Positions 1-9,180 of a stretch of 64,000 nucleotides of DNA are shown here, piece by piece (position 1 is the first letter of the stretch; the number at the start of each line of letters is the position of its first letter). Made by a program: the position numbers and the translations under genes. Origin of the DNA: Desulfovibrionaceae bacterium (lineage in GTDB: Bacteria; Desulfobacterota; Desulfovibrionia; Desulfovibrionales; Desulfovibrionaceae); assembly GCA_009782775.1 (NCBI GenBank), contig WRIL01000001.1, forward strand, positions 62,001 to 126,000. The letters run 5' to 3'. The notes under the pieces were generated by a model. That model was not told where the DNA came from and searched no databases. It was given only the letters and a program-made list of their open reading frames with translations.

Positions 1-1
1 C

Positions 2-1219
2 CCGGCCTGGCGCGAGCGAATAAACGCCTTTTCCACCCTCTTCGCTCCCCTGCTCCGGGACCGGACCTTGAGCAGGGAAGAATGGCGAGAACTCCTGGTC
101 TTATTCGCCCCTTACCAGGCGGTCATGGAAGCGAAGCCCACGCGCCCCGCCGGAGCGGAAGCGGATTTTCCGCCACACGCCGGACCTGAAGACCTGGGAG
201 CCTCCAGGGTGGACGAAATCCTGAACAGTGATTTGGAACAGCGCTTTCTGGCCATGGCCGAGGAAGACCTACGCACCCCGGCCAAGGCCGCGGACTTCGC
301 CGAAGTGGAGCGCCTCACCCGCTATTACTGCCGTCTGCAGCAACTCCTGCTGAATTTTCTCTCCTTCGCCGACTTCTACGCCATGAACAAGGAGGCGGCC
401 TTCCAGACCGGAACCCTCTACCTGGACGGCAAAAGCTGCGACCTCTGCGTGCCGGTGCAGGATGTGGCCCGGCACTCCTCCCTGGCCGTCCACAGCCGGC
501 TCTTTCTGGTTTACTGCGCCTGCCGGCGCGCCCCGGAGACAGGACAGGCGGAAGGCCAATCCATCATCATTGCCGCGGCGGTGACCGCGGGGAGCGACGA
601 CCTGCTCCTGGAAAACCGCAACGGCATTTACCTGGACAAGCAGGGACGCATCTGGGACGCCACGATCATCAAAGCGATCAACAACCCCATCAGCCTGCGC
701 CAGGCCGTGTTCAGCCCCTACCAACGCCTGGGGCGGATGATCTCCGAGCAGATCCAGCAGTTCGCCGGGCAGAAGGATGCCGAGACCTTAAACCGGGCCA
801 CGACCGCGGTCACCGGGCTGCCCGCCGCCCTGAATGAACCCCAGGCTGCCGGAGGAGGAGCCGCGCCCGCCAAGTTCGACCTGGGCAAAAACATGGGCAT
901 TCTGGCCGCCATGGGGCTGGCCCTGGGGGCCATCGGCACGGCCCTGGCCAGCCTGGCCGGGGCCATGGTCTCCTTGCGCTGGTGGCAGATCCCTCTGGTA
1001 TTTCTGGCCATCTTTCTGTTTATTTCCGGCCCCTCGATGATCAGCGCGGCCATAAAGCTGCGCCAGCGCACCCTGGGTCCGCTGCTGGAGGCCTCGGGCT
1101 GGGCGATCAACGGCAAGGTCAGCATCACCATGCCCCTGGGCCGAGCGCTCACCGGCATTGCCCAAAAGCCGCCCTCCGGTGGGCACGGTATGCCTGACGG
1201 CACCAAACAGTGGCTATAA
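2..1219 (+). CDS. C-terminal part of an unrecognised membrane protein (5' end outside window)
   Basis: The reading frame is open from the first bases of the window, so the gene begins upstream. A TTG at 68 is the first possible start inside the window but is probably internal. I do not recognise the family. About 405 residues are visible: a soluble, mostly charged region, a CDLC pair near position 440 of the DNA, then two adjacent hydrophobic segments encoded around 890-1050, followed by a short C-terminal tail. The layout suggests a large cytoplasmic or periplasmic domain anchored near its C terminus. It ends 3 bp before rsmG on the same strand, so the two are probably cotranscribed. Confidence 0.6.
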   Translation, partial: PAWRERINAFSTLFAPLLRDRTLSREEWRELLVLFAPYQAVMEAKPTRPAGAEADFPPHAGPEDLGASRVDEILNSDLEQRFLAMAEEDLRTPAKAADFAEVERLTRYYCRLQQLLLNFLSFADFYAMNKEAAFQTGTLYLDGKSCDLCVPVQDVARHSSLAVHSRLFLVYCACRRAPETGQAEGQSIIIAAAVTAGSDDLLLENRNGIYLDKQGRIWDATIIKAINNPISLRQAVFSPYQRLGRMISEQIQQFAGQKDAETLNRATTAVTGLPAALNEPQAAGGGAAPAKFDLGKNMGILAAMGLALGAIGTALASLAGAMVSLRWWQIPLVFLAIFLFISGPSMISAAIKLRQRTLGPLLEASGWAINGKVSITMPLGRALTGIAQKPPSGGHGMPDGTKQWL

Positions 1220-1222
1220 TAT

Positions 1223-1879
1223 TTGGAACGCAACAAAAACAAGAGCCCCGCCCTGGCCCGTCCCGCCCTGGCCGCCTGCCTGGAGGAGGCGGGTTTTGCC
1301 CTGGAAGACCGCCCCCTGGAGCAATTGCACGCTTACCTGGGTTTGCTGGTCCGCTGGAACCGAAAGATGAACCTGGTGGGACCGGCGCGCTGGCGAGAAA
1401 TCCTGGACAAGCTGATCCTGGACAGCCTGCATCTGGCCCGCCTGCTGGAGGGCCTCCCCTGGCCGGAAGATTTACAGACCTGGGACCTGGGAGCCGGGGC
1501 CGGCATCCCCGGCCTGCCTCTGCGCATGCTCTGGAGCCACGGGGAATACCACCTGGTGGAGGCTCGGGAAAAACGCGCCCTCTTCCTACAGGCGGCCCTG
1601 GCCGGGCTCTCTCTGCCCGGCGTGCGCCTGAGCCGCCTGCGGGCGGAAGAATTCATGGACCAAACCAGGCCCGCCCACCTGATCCTCAGCCGGGCCTTCC
1701 TGCCCTGGGATAAATTCCTGGCCCTGGTCGCCGGACGTACGACCCCCGCCGGCCTGGCCCTGATCATGGCCCGAGGCCCCGCCCCGGAACTGCCGCCGGA
1801 ACTTGCCGCGCGCTGGCGTCTGCACAGCCAGCGCCCCTATGCCTCTTCCTGGTTCTGGCTGTTCCAGGCCAACGGCTGA
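1223..1879 (+). CDS. rsmG: 16S rRNA (guanine527-N7)-methyltransferase RsmG (GidB)
   Basis: RsmG uses S-adenosylmethionine to methylate N7 of G527 in 16S rRNA; its loss gives low-level streptomycin resistance in several bacteria. The 218-residue length fits the family. The family signature RWNRKMNLVG lies near residues 49-58, and the SAM-binding loop reads WDLGAGAGIPGLPL near residues 89-102, followed by HLVEAREKRALFL. The start is a TTG three bases after the preceding stop codon. The next gene converges on it with only a 4-base gap, and no terminator is visible between them. Confidence 0.92.
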   Translation: MERNKNKSPALARPALAACLEEAGFALEDRPLEQLHAYLGLLVRWNRKMNLVGPARWREILDKLILDSLHLARLLEGLPWPEDLQTWDLGAGAGIPGLPLRMLWSHGEYHLVEAREKRALFLQAALAGLSLPGVRLSRLRAEEFMDQTRPAHLILSRAFLPWDKFLALVAGRTTPAGLALIMARGPAPELPPELAARWRLHSQRPYASSWFWLFQANG

Positions 1880-1883
1880 ACTA

Positions 1884-3146
1884 TCAGACCCGGTATTGCT
1901 TGCGCCACTCGTCCAGGAAGAGCAGGGCGCACTCCAATGGGCTCAAAACTCCGCTCCTGCTTCTCAGGGCCGCGATCAGGGTCTCGAAATCCGTGGCCGG
2001 AGGCAGTTCCAGACTTTGCAAGAGTTCGGCCAGACCGTTCCGCAAATCCCCAGGCAGGTTCGCCAGCTCCGCCGCCAGGCCGGAATCGGTCCGCGGCCGC
2101 GGCCAGCCGGGCAGGGCGGCGGCGAATTCCAACAATACGCGCATCCGGTGGGCATAAGTATGCTCGCGCAGCACCCTCTCCCTGGCCCTCCCGGCCATAG
2201 CCGCTCTCTCCTCCGGGTGGGCGAGGGCATGCTCGATCTTGTCGGTCAGTTCCTCCAGGCTGTCAAAGACGGCCAGTTCGCCGTCGGCAAAAAGCTCCGG
2301 CATGAGGGTACGCCTGTCCACCAGTTGAAAAGCTCCGCAGGCGGCTATTTCAAAGGTGCGCGGGTTGACGAAATCGCCATGGGTCACCGCTTCCTCCCGC
2401 CTGGTTCCTGAATGCAGGTTCAGGTTGATCTTGGCGGCGTTGAAGATGCGCACGGTCTCTTCCGGGCTGATCCGCCGCCCCTCCATTTGCAGGCAGCCGG
2501 CCAGAGCTGCCTCTCCCTCCCATTCCGTGCCCCAAATCTTGAAATTATAGGCGGTCAGACGCCTGAAGGCCAGGCGGCGGTTGGGGTAACCCGCGCCCAT
2601 GAAAGAAAGATCCGCGCCGAAGCTCCTTTTTTCCGTTGTCGTGAGTTCCAGCGGACGATGTAGAGAGGGCTGGGCCGCCAAAGGCAGATAAAAGGCTCCG
2701 CGCACCCCGGCCTTGGCCAGTTCTTCCAGAAACGGCTCCTTCTGGATCACCGCGAAAATATCATAGTGTGGGGCAAATACGCGCCAATAGGTGAACAAAC
2801 GGTAATCCTCCACAAACCACATGGCCGTGGGGATACCCGCGCTTTTCAAACGCTTGAGGGTCGGGATGCCCAAGGGAGCCTGGGCCAGGGCCAGGATCAA
2901 ATCCGGCTGGAAACGATCCGCCTGGGCCAGCACCGCCTCCCCCACCACCCTAAGATAGCTGTTTTCAAGAAAATCCAGGCGATCCTGCCGCACCTTCAGG
3001 CCTTTCAGGGCCTGAAAGGCGGGATAAAAGGCCGGAGCCTCAAAAACATCCACCAGGCAGCCGTTATCCCTCAGGGCCTCGACGCAGAAACGCCCCACCG
3101 GCAACGAGCCGCCGTAAAACGGCAGAACCACCAGAACGCGAATCAT
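1884..3146 (-). CDS. CgeB-like glycosyltransferase
   Basis: This 420-residue protein looks like a GT-B fold glycosyltransferase of the CgeB / DUF3880 type, common in surface polysaccharide and glycoprotein clusters of Desulfovibrio. The N-terminal half starts with a Rossmann-like strand (MIRVLVVLPFYGG) and contains the motif FVEDYRLFTYW. The C-terminal half carries a nucleotide-sugar-binding-like segment NPRTFEIAACGAFQLVD and the usual helical tail. The acceptor and donor cannot be told from sequence. Its start overlaps the stop of the upstream GT9 gene by 4 bases, so the two are translationally coupled and may act on the same glycan. Confidence 0.75.
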   Translation of the reverse strand: MIRVLVVLPFYGGSLPVGRFCVEALRDNGCLVDVFEAPAFYPAFQALKGLKVRQDRLDFLENSYLRVVGEAVLAQADRFQPDLILALAQAPLGIPTLKRLKSAGIPTAMWFVEDYRLFTYWRVFAPHYDIFAVIQKEPFLEELAKAGVRGAFYLPLAAQPSLHRPLELTTTEKRSFGADLSFMGAGYPNRRLAFRRLTAYNFKIWGTEWEGEAALAGCLQMEGRRISPEETVRIFNAAKINLNLHSGTRREEAVTHGDFVNPRTFEIAACGAFQLVDRRTLMPELFADGELAVFDSLEELTDKIEHALAHPEERAAMAGRARERVLREHTYAHRMRVLLEFAAALPGWPRPRTDSGLAAELANLPGDLRNGLAELLQSLELPPATDFETLIAALRSRSGVLSPLECALLFLDEWRKQYRV

Positions 3147-4384
3147 AATATCTCCAGGTATTCCGGCAAAAGCCAGTCGTTTTCCGCCAGAAGCCCGGCG
3201 CTGATATGCTCCGGGATGGACAGACCGGCAGGCTGGGCCAGATTTAAAAATTCCGCCAGCAAGGCGCGAGCCGCGGCCCGCTCCTCCCTTTCCGGGTCGG
3301 GACCGCGATAAACCGCGCCCAGGGGATCCAGTCCGCTACGCAACAGGGACAATCCGCCGCTCTCCCGCAGATCGGCATTCTCAAATCCGATCCCGGCCAG
3401 CAGACCCGGCCAGTCGGCCTCTTTCAAGCCCCGCAGGCAGTCAAGATCCTGGGAACAGGAGGCGTTTTCCAGGCATGGGGAACAGGGGCTCACCGCCTGC
3501 CAGACCAAGTGTCCCAGACCGTAAGGCCCGGTTTCCCAAGCCCAGGCCGAGGACAGAAAAAAGGCCATGATCGGGACGCCCAAGTGGGCGGCCAGGTGCA
3601 TGAGCCCGGTATCCGGGGTCAGCAGCAGATCCAGGCCGCCCAGGATTTCCGGCAAATCCTCCAGGCTGGTCCGCCCGGTAAGATCTCTGGTCTTCCCCTG
3701 GATCTTTCCGGGCAGGCTTCTCAGGAGTCTGCGGGCGATTTCGCCCTCCGCCCGGCCTCCCAGAAAGATGAATTCCGGCCCCTTGCGCGCGGCGAAAAGC
3801 GCCTCCAGAATCCGGACCAGGAGCGCCGGAGGGAGGGAGCGCCTGGCCGCCTGCCCGGCCATGACCACCCCCACCGCCTGGCCGGAAGCGCGTCCGGCCT
3901 CGGGCACGGGGTTGACCCGTTCCGGCGGCAGGGGCGAAGGATGGAAAAAGGCCCAAAAATCCATGAGGTTCAAGGGTGAGGCGCGCCGCTTCCTGGTCCA
4001 GCGCTCCCCCAGCTTACTCCAGGTGGAGGACAGGGGCTGCCCCCGGTCCAGGCGGTAGCCCGATACCCTTTCCGGTTCAAACAGCCCGGCCAGAACCAGG
4101 TTCAGAGAGCTGCGGTTCAAGTTGTAAACGCGCTCGAAACCGACGGCCACGAGACCCGCGCAAGCCTCGCGGGCCAGGATCAGGGTCTCCGCCTCCCGCA
4201 AATTCCCGGCATGGGCGGGCAGGGCATGGATCACCGCTTGCGGATAAATGACGGAGGCCAGGGAGGCCAGGGAGGAATCCACCGCCAAGTGCGCCTCGCC
4301 CTCTTCCATCAAAGAAAGGACCAGGCGCTTGCTTTGCAGCAGATCCCCAAGGCGGGCCAATTGCAGAACCAGAAATTTACGCAT
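3143..4384 (-). CDS. Glycosyltransferase family 9 (heptosyltransferase-like)
   Basis: The 413-residue protein has the GT9 layout of ADP-heptose:LPS heptosyltransferases. The N terminus LVLQLARLGDLLQSKRL matches the start of that family. A later segment contains FLGGRAEGEIARRL, then DLTGRTSLEDLPEILG and LLLTPDTGLMHLAAHLGVP, the donor-binding region. The C-terminal ~100 residues extend beyond the minimal family and include a cysteine cluster (CSPCLENASC). Many Desulfovibrionaceae have several GT9 paralogues, so the sugar is not predictable. It lies 11 bp after purN and overlaps the next glycosyltransferase by 4 bases. Confidence 0.82.
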   Translation of the reverse strand: MRKFLVLQLARLGDLLQSKRLVLSLMEEGEAHLAVDSSLASLASVIYPQAVIHALPAHAGNLREAETLILAREACAGLVAVGFERVYNLNRSSLNLVLAGLFEPERVSGYRLDRGQPLSSTWSKLGERWTRKRRASPLNLMDFWAFFHPSPLPPERVNPVPEAGRASGQAVGVVMAGQAARRSLPPALLVRILEALFAARKGPEFIFLGGRAEGEIARRLLRSLPGKIQGKTRDLTGRTSLEDLPEILGGLDLLLTPDTGLMHLAAHLGVPIMAFFLSSAWAWETGPYGLGHLVWQAVSPCSPCLENASCSQDLDCLRGLKEADWPGLLAGIGFENADLRESGGLSLLRSGLDPLGAVYRGPDPEREERAAARALLAEFLNLAQPAGLSIPEHISAGLLAENDWLLPEYLEIL

Positions 4385-4395
4385 GGCCGCCCCGG

Positions 4396-5106
4396 TTAAA
4401 AATCTTCCAGGGCCGGGCTGACCAGCCAGGGCCCGAGGGGCGACTCTCCGGCGCAGCCCAGAGCCGTGTTTGCGGACGGGGAGGAGCGAGGGGGAAGCAG
4501 ACGCACCCGCCGTCCTTCCAGGCGAAGTCTGTCCTGGGCCAGCCAGAGCACGGCCTGGGGGTAGATGCGGTGTTCCAGCGCCTGGATGCGGGGCATCAGG
4601 CTGTCCAGGTTGTCGTCGGGAGCAAGGGGCACGGCGGCCTGGATGATGATCGGGCCGCTATCCACGGCCTCTTCCACAAAATGCACGGTGCAACCGCTCA
4701 AACGCGGCCGGAGTTCCAGGGCGTCCCGGCCGCCGTGGGCGCCGGGGAAGCTGGGCAGGATGGCCGGGTGAATGTTCAGGATGCGCCCGACAAAATCCTT
4801 GATGAAAAAGGCGCTCAGGAGGCGCATATAACCGGCCAGGATGACGGCCTCGGCCCCGGCTTCCTTGATGGCTTCGAGCATGGCGGCGTCAAAGTCCTCC
4901 CTGGGGAGGGAGCGGCTGTCCAGGCTCCAGGCCGGAACCTCGAAAGTTTTGGCGTGTCCGAGGGCGCCGGCCTCGGGATTATTGGAAAGGGCCAGAACCG
5001 GCTTGACCGGAAGCCGCCCGGCCGCAGCGTGCTCCAGGAGCGTCCTGAGATTCGAGCCCGCGCCCGAGGCCAGCAGGGCTATGCGCAGAGGTTCAGAGCG
5101 CTTCAC
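4396..5106 (-). CDS. purN: Phosphoribosylglycinamide formyltransferase PurN
   Basis: PurN transfers the formyl group of 10-formyl-tetrahydrofolate to GAR in the third step of purine synthesis. The protein starts with RIALLASGAGSNLRTLLEHA, the substrate phosphate-binding loop. It also has VILAGYMRLLS and the catalytic region NIHPAILPSFPGAHG with its Asn-x-His pair, then CTVHFVEEAVDSGPII. At 236 residues it is about 25 longer than E. coli PurN because of a C-terminal extension rich in Ser, Pro and Gly. The start overlaps the end of the upstream peptidase gene by 14 bases. Confidence 0.93.
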   Translation of the reverse strand: MKRSEPLRIALLASGAGSNLRTLLEHAAAGRLPVKPVLALSNNPEAGALGHAKTFEVPAWSLDSRSLPREDFDAAMLEAIKEAGAEAVILAGYMRLLSAFFIKDFVGRILNIHPAILPSFPGAHGGRDALELRPRLSGCTVHFVEEAVDSGPIIIQAAVPLAPDDNLDSLMPRIQALEHRIYPQAVLWLAQDRLRLEGRRVRLLPPRSSPSANTALGCAGESPLGPWLVSPALEDF

Positions 5107-6169
5107 AGCCGTCTTCGGTGACCAGCACCAGGCGCTCCCAACGCGCCCCCCCCCATTCAGGGTAGTAAAGGCCCGGCTCCACCGAGGTGATCATGCCCGG
5201 CTCCAGAAGGGTTTCATTCCGGGAATTCAAGGCCGGCGGCTCATGGGTTTGCAGCCCGATGCCGTGCCCCAGGCCGTGGTTGAAATGCTCGAATACGCCG
5301 AGATCCTCGAAATAGTCCTGGACCACGGCATAGACCTCCTTGCAGCTCACCCCCGGACGGATGGCCCGGATGGCCAGACGTTGCGCCTCCATGACCTGGT
5401 CCAGGGCCTTCCGGAAGAGAGCCGGAGGCCGGCCGCCCACCCAGAAGGTGCGGGTCTGATCCGAGCAATAATCCCGCACCCGGCAGCCGCAGTCAATGAG
5501 GACGCAGACATTTTCCCGCACCAGATCCTCTCCTGGCCTGGCATGGGGAAGGGCGGCGTTGGAGCCGATGCCTACGATGCTCTGAAAGGAAAGTTCTTCA
5601 GCCCCGTTTTGCCGGTAAAACCGCTCGATCTCCCAGGCGATATCCTTTTCGCTGCGCCCTGGCGTCAACAGATCCGGCGCCAAGTCCATAAGCTTATTAT
5701 TCAAATCCGAGGCGGCGCGCATCCGGGCGATCTCCTCCGCGTCCTTGATCATGCGCAGCGATTCCACCAGGCCGTCGGCGGCCCGCACACGCAACCCCCT
5801 GGAAAGAATCTTGCCGCAGGCCAGGCTGAGAGCGCCTGTTTCCAGCCCCAGCGGCCCCTTAAGACGGCCGCGCAAAAACTCGTTCAGACGCTCCGGGGCG
5901 GAGGCGGAGCCCTGGTAAATAAGCAGCCTGTCCCGCGGCCAGATCCTTCCGGCCGCTTCCTCATAACGCGGATCCGTGCAAAGCCAGTCTTCCCCGTCGG
6001 CAAAGAGGATCAGGCAGCCGCAGCTTTCATTGCTTTGCGGATCATGCAGTTCAAAGCCGCTCAGGTAGTAGCGGTTGGCGTCCAGGGTCACCAGCAGGGC
6101 GTCCAGCTTGCCGGCCGCCAGTTTCAGCCTGGCCCGCCCGCGTCTGGCCGCGTGAAGATCAGCGCCCAT
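5093..6169 (-). CDS. M24 family metallopeptidase (Xaa-Pro aminopeptidase-like)
   Basis: A cytosolic pita-bread fold peptidase, probably cleaving N-terminal Xaa-Pro bonds. The N-terminal creatinase-like domain contains ANRYYLSGFE and the C-terminal catalytic domain begins near residue 125. Metal ligands are visible: Asp in VLIDCGCRVRDYCSDQTRT, His in HFNHGLGHGIGLQTHEPP, and Glu in ITSVEPGLYYPEWGGARWE. I chose the ATG at 6169 because GGAGAG lies about 6 nt before it; an in-frame start at 6202 would overlap the upstream gene more. Length 358 residues. It overlaps both neighbours in a tightly packed operon. Confidence 0.88.
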   Translation of the reverse strand: MGADLHAARRGRARLKLAAGKLDALLVTLDANRYYLSGFELHDPQSNESCGCLILFADGEDWLCTDPRYEEAAGRIWPRDRLLIYQGSASAPERLNEFLRGRLKGPLGLETGALSLACGKILSRGLRVRAADGLVESLRMIKDAEEIARMRAASDLNNKLMDLAPDLLTPGRSEKDIAWEIERFYRQNGAEELSFQSIVGIGSNAALPHARPGEDLVRENVCVLIDCGCRVRDYCSDQTRTFWVGGRPPALFRKALDQVMEAQRLAIRAIRPGVSCKEVYAVVQDYFEDLGVFEHFNHGLGHGIGLQTHEPPALNSRNETLLEPGMITSVEPGLYYPEWGGARWERLVLVTEDGCEAL

Positions 6170-6527
6170 TTCTCTCTCCGGCAGCGCCCGCCGCGCATTC
6201 AACGCAATAAAGCGCTTCCGGCATGGACATCAGACGAACCAGAGGGATTGTTTCCCCACACTCGGCGCAGTGGCCGAATTCCGGGTCAGCGCCGATTCTC
6301 TTCAAGGCATATCCCAGCTTGCCCAGGCGTTGCCTGGCCAGAGCCAGGGAGGCGTCATGCACGCTTTTGCTGACAATGGCGTCCATGCGGGAAACTTCGT
6401 CCAAATCTTCCAGGGCTTCCGGAGAGGTAAGCTCTACGAGACGCTGGATATCCAGCTTGAGGCGCTGGATTTCCTGGATAATTTTTTCACGGAGCCGTTC
6501 GGTATCATTATCGCTCATCAGGCTCAT
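6159..6527 (-). CDS. TraR/DksA-family C4 zinc-finger protein
   Basis: A small protein of 122 residues with a DksA-like plan. An N-terminal coiled-coil region (ERLREKIIQEIQRLKLDIQR onward) precedes a C-terminal zinc finger in which four cysteines appear as HCAECGE and YCVECA, 18 residues apart. Family members bind RNA polymerase through the secondary channel or act as general zinc-finger regulators. The DxxDxA tip of true DksA is not clear: the sequence LDEVSRMDAIV lies in that region. I chose the ATG at 6527 because AGAGGA lies upstream; an ATG at 6518 is an alternative. It heads the operon running to position 1884 and is divergent from rpmH. Confidence 0.78.
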   Translation of the reverse strand: MSLMSDNDTERLREKIIQEIQRLKLDIQRLVELTSPEALEDLDEVSRMDAIVSKSVHDASLALARQRLGKLGYALKRIGADPEFGHCAECGETIPLVRLMSMPEALYCVECAAGAAGERNGR

Positions 6528-6646
6528 GCCGGCAATATCCTCTGCGCTTGGGTATGTTTTAAGCTTGTGAAACTTAGCATAAGCCGGGGGGCTTGCCAAG
6601 GCCGCCCGCCGACCCCGGACCAGGACAAAAGGCTTAATTGAATAGC

Positions 6647-6675
6647 TTGACGCGCCCGGCTTTAAAACGTATAAG
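6647..6675 (+). promoter_or_regulatory. Sigma-70 promoter of the rpmH operon
   Basis: TTGACG at 6647-6652 and TATAAG at 6670-6675 are separated by exactly 17 bases. This is a near-consensus housekeeping promoter, 32 bases upstream of the rpmH start codon. The predicted transcription start is near 6682. Confidence 0.8.
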
Positions 6676-6706
6676 GACAGGCTTCAATTCACCGAAGGAG
6701 CGGATC

Positions 6707-6841
6707 ATGAAACGCACATACCAGCCCAGCGTGATCAAACGCAAGCGCCTGCACGGCTTCAGAGCCCGCATGGCCACGGCGGCCGGGCGTAATGTCCTGC
6801 GGCGCAGAAGGGCCAAAGGGCGCAAAAGATTGGCAGTCTGA
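6707..6841 (+). CDS. rpmH: 50S ribosomal protein L34
   Basis: The 44-residue product starts [14 protein letters not shown] and ends [13 protein letters not shown], the typical very basic L34 sequence. The ATG at 6707 is preceded by AAGGAG at 6695-6700. An upstream in-frame start at 6638 is excluded because it would lie within or before the promoter. It is the first gene of the conserved rpmH-rnpA-yidD-yidC order, which in many bacteria lies near the replication origin; no dnaA or DnaA-box cluster is seen in this window. Confidence 0.97.
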   Translation: MKRTYQPSVIKRKRLHGFRARMATAAGRNVLRRRRAKGRKRLAV

Positions 6842-6853
6842 GCCTTTGCCGGT

Positions 6854-7267
6854 ATGCGTGTCACGCCGGAAAAGGCCGGCCTGTCCAGGGCCCTGACCTT
6901 CGGCCAAGCGCTCCGGCTAAAAAAAACAGCCGATTTTTCCCTGTTGTTTAATAAAGGAAAACGCTACTTTACAACGAGCTTTATTTTTTTTGTTTTGATT
7001 CAGGATGGTCCGGCAAACCCCGGCTGGCGGCTGGGGCTTTCCGTCAGCCGCAAGGCAGGCGGAGCGGTGCGGCGCAATCGGGTCAAGCGCCTGCTCAGAG
7101 AATTTTTTAGACTGCGCCAGGCCGACCTTCCCCAAGGTCTGGAGGTGGCCGCGGTATGCAGAAAAGGTCTGAATCCGCTCCGTCTGAACTACGCGGAGGT
7201 GGAACAGGAAATCGCCCCGCTTCTGGAAAAATGGCTGAAATACCACACGCCGCGTCCAAGGCCGTGA
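6854..7267 (+). CDS. rnpA: Ribonuclease P protein component
   Basis: RnpA is the protein cofactor of RNase P, which removes the 5' leader of tRNA precursors. The 137-residue product contains the basic RNR motif region [18 protein letters not shown] near residues 72-89, preceded by [11 protein letters not shown]. The start is the ATG 12 bases after rpmH. The gene has a short AT-rich patch around 6920-7010 encoding [20 protein letters not shown], unlike the GC-rich surroundings. Its 3' end overlaps yidD by 37 bases. Confidence 0.95.
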   Translation: MRVTPEKAGLSRALTFGQALRLKKTADFSLLFNKGKRYFTTSFIFFVLIQDGPANPGWRLGLSVSRKAGGAVRRNRVKRLLREFFRLRQADLPQGLEVAAVCRKGLNPLRLNYAEVEQEIAPLLEKWLKYHTPRPRP

Positions 7268-7491
7268 GAAACCTGCTGATCCTGCCCATCCGCGCCTATC
7301 AGGTCTGCGTTTCTCCTTTTTTGCCGCCGGCGTGCCGTTTTCATCCTTCATGTTCCGCATACGCCGCCGAGGCCATCGCCGTACACGGAGTATGCGGGGG
7401 ACTCCGACTGGCTCTGGGGCGTCTGTCGCGCTGCCATCCCTTCCATGAGGGCGGATACGACCCGGTGCCGCCCCCCAAGGGCAACGCATGA
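7231..7491 (+). CDS. yidD: Membrane protein insertion efficiency factor YidD
   Basis: An 86-residue YidD protein, thought to help YidC insert inner-membrane proteins. The family core is clear: [31 protein letters not shown] is covered by residues 14-44, with three cysteines at the usual places and a fourth in [15 protein letters not shown] chose the ATG at 7231, which lies inside the rnpA end; frames starting further upstream add residues absent from the family. Position between rnpA and yidC is the standard bacterial arrangement. Confidence 0.94.
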   Translation: MAEIPHAASKAVRNLLILPIRAYQVCVSPFLPPACRFHPSCSAYAAEAIAVHGVCGGLRLALGRLSRCHPFHEGGYDPVPPPKGNA

Positions 7492-7547
7492 TCCTTTCGC
7501 CCGCCAGGTTCACATACCCGCGGGATTAATTCAGGAGTTCGCGCTTT

Positions 7548-9173
7548 ATGGAACACCAACGCCTTTTATTAGCGCTCGGCTTAAGCGTTTTCGTGCTTTT
7601 CGGCTGGCAGGCCCTGTCCAAGTTTATGGGCTGGACGCCGCCCCCGATCATCGGCACGCTTCCCCAGGAAAACCCGCCCGTTTCATCCGTTTCGCCACCC
7701 GTTCCGCCATCCGCCCCGCTACATATGGAAAGCCCGGCCCAGGCAACTCCCGGCGGACAGGACGTTCTGCTGGAAACCCCGCTTTATAGCGCGCGTTTCA
7801 GCAGTAACGGCGGCACCATCAAAGAGTTCACCCTCAAGCGCTACAAAGCGGTCCATCCTGAAAGCGGACGGGCCGTTGACGCCCCCTTGCGCCTGATCGG
7901 TCCAGGTTCCCCGAAAACCCTGGAGCTTATCATCGGCGGCCAGCCGGGCTGGGCGGAAAACGCGGCCTGGAGCTATGCCGGGGAAGAACAAATCCTCCTG
8001 GATAACGGGGAGACCACCATCCATTTTACCGCCTCCAAAGACGGCCTGTCCATCCGGCGCTCCTACACCTTCTCGGCGGATAATTACCTGGTGCGCGAGC
8101 TTTTACAGGCCAGCAGCCCCACGGCCCAAAGCCTGGATATCACCCGCGCCCTGGCCGTCGATTCCCTGGCCGGGGCCGGAGACTACATGAAAAGCACCAA
8201 AATTGTCTTTATGCGCGGGAACGACTTCAAGGATGAGGAAGACCTGCAGACCCTGTCGGCCGGCGTGAACTACGGGGAGCAGATCACCTGGGCCGGAACC
8301 ATGAGCAGCTATTTCCTGGCGGCGGTCATTCCGGATGACCCGGACCTGTCGCTGAGGGCCTTACACCAGAACGGCCGCTATATCCTGCTGCTGGAAAAAA
8401 GACAGGCCGCGCTCAGCGCGAACCGGGATTTCCAGTCGGAACTCACCTATTATTTCGGACCCAAGCGCCATGCGGACATGGCCGCCGCCCCCGCGGACAT
8501 CTCCGCCTCCCTGGAATACGGCTGGTTCGGCTGGATCGCCGTCCCGCTCCTGGCCATGCTCAAATGGTTCCATTCCTATGTAGGCAATTGGGGGGTGTCC
8601 ATCATCCTCCTCACCGTGCTGGTCAAGATCGTCCTCTGGCCCCTTTCCTACAAGAGCTACAAGTCCATGGACGGCATGCGCAAACTCCAGCCGCTTATGC
8701 AAAAAATCCGGGAAAAATACCCGGACGACCGGCAGCGCCAGAACCAGGAAGTCATGCAGCTCTATAAGACTTACAAAATCAACCCTATGGGCGGGTGCCT
8801 GCCCATCCTGGTGCAATTGCCGGTATTTTTCGGGCTGTACCGGGCGCTTTTATCTTCCATCGAACTGCGCCACGCCGGGTTCATCGAGCGTTTGCCCTTC
8901 ACCGACATGGTCTGGCTGGCGGATCTCTCCTCCAAGGACCCTTTGTACGTCACCCCTCTGATCATGGGGGCGACCATGCTGCTCCAGCAGAAAATGACCC
9001 CCACCTCCGGCGACCCCATACAGAGCAAAATGATGATGTTCATGCCGGTGATCTTCACATTTCTCTTCCTCAGCTTCCCTTCCGGCCTGGTGCTTTATTG
9101 GCTCTTCAACAACATCATCTCCATCATGCAGCAATACGGGCAGACGAAACTCTCCGCCCGTAATCAAAATTGA
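7548..9173 (+). CDS. yidC: Membrane protein insertase YidC
   Basis: YidC inserts and folds inner-membrane proteins, alone or with SecYEG. The 541-residue protein has an N-terminal membrane anchor (residues 6-24), a Pro-rich linker, a large periplasmic domain of the Gram-negative type (about 60-330), and a conserved hydrophobic core with five predicted membrane segments. Family motifs include YKSYKSMDGMRKLQP and KINPMGGCLPILVQLPVF. The large periplasmic domain shows this is the Gram-negative form. It is followed after 7 bp by the jag gene. Confidence 0.96.
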   Translation: MEHQRLLLALGLSVFVLFGWQALSKFMGWTPPPIIGTLPQENPPVSSVSPPVPPSAPLHMESPAQATPGGQDVLLETPLYSARFSSNGGTIKEFTLKRYKAVHPESGRAVDAPLRLIGPGSPKTLELIIGGQPGWAENAAWSYAGEEQILLDNGETTIHFTASKDGLSIRRSYTFSADNYLVRELLQASSPTAQSLDITRALAVDSLAGAGDYMKSTKIVFMRGNDFKDEEDLQTLSAGVNYGEQITWAGTMSSYFLAAVIPDDPDLSLRALHQNGRYILLLEKRQAALSANRDFQSELTYYFGPKRHADMAAAPADISASLEYGWFGWIAVPLLAMLKWFHSYVGNWGVSIILLTVLVKIVLWPLSYKSYKSMDGMRKLQPLMQKIREKYPDDRQRQNQEVMQLYKTYKINPMGGCLPILVQLPVFFGLYRALLSSIELRHAGFIERLPFTDMVWLADLSSKDPLYVTPLIMGATMLLQQKMTPTSGDPIQSKMMMFMPVIFTFLFLSFPSGLVLYWLFNNIISIMQQYGQTKLSARNQN

Positions 9174-9180
9174 GGCTCCC

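Noticed and set aside
68-70. TTG as true start of the first gene
   Set aside because: The frame is open to the window edge, and no ribosome site precedes this TTG, so the gene most likely starts outside.
4841-6373. 510-codon open frame on the + strand
   Set aside because: It is antisense to purN, the M24 peptidase and the DksA-like gene, all with clear motifs. Low-complexity Pro/Arg/Gly content is typical of shadow frames in GC-rich DNA.
7107-7559. Short minus-strand frames in the rnpA-yidD region
   Set aside because: They are shadows of rnpA and yidD; no ribosome sites or conserved motifs.
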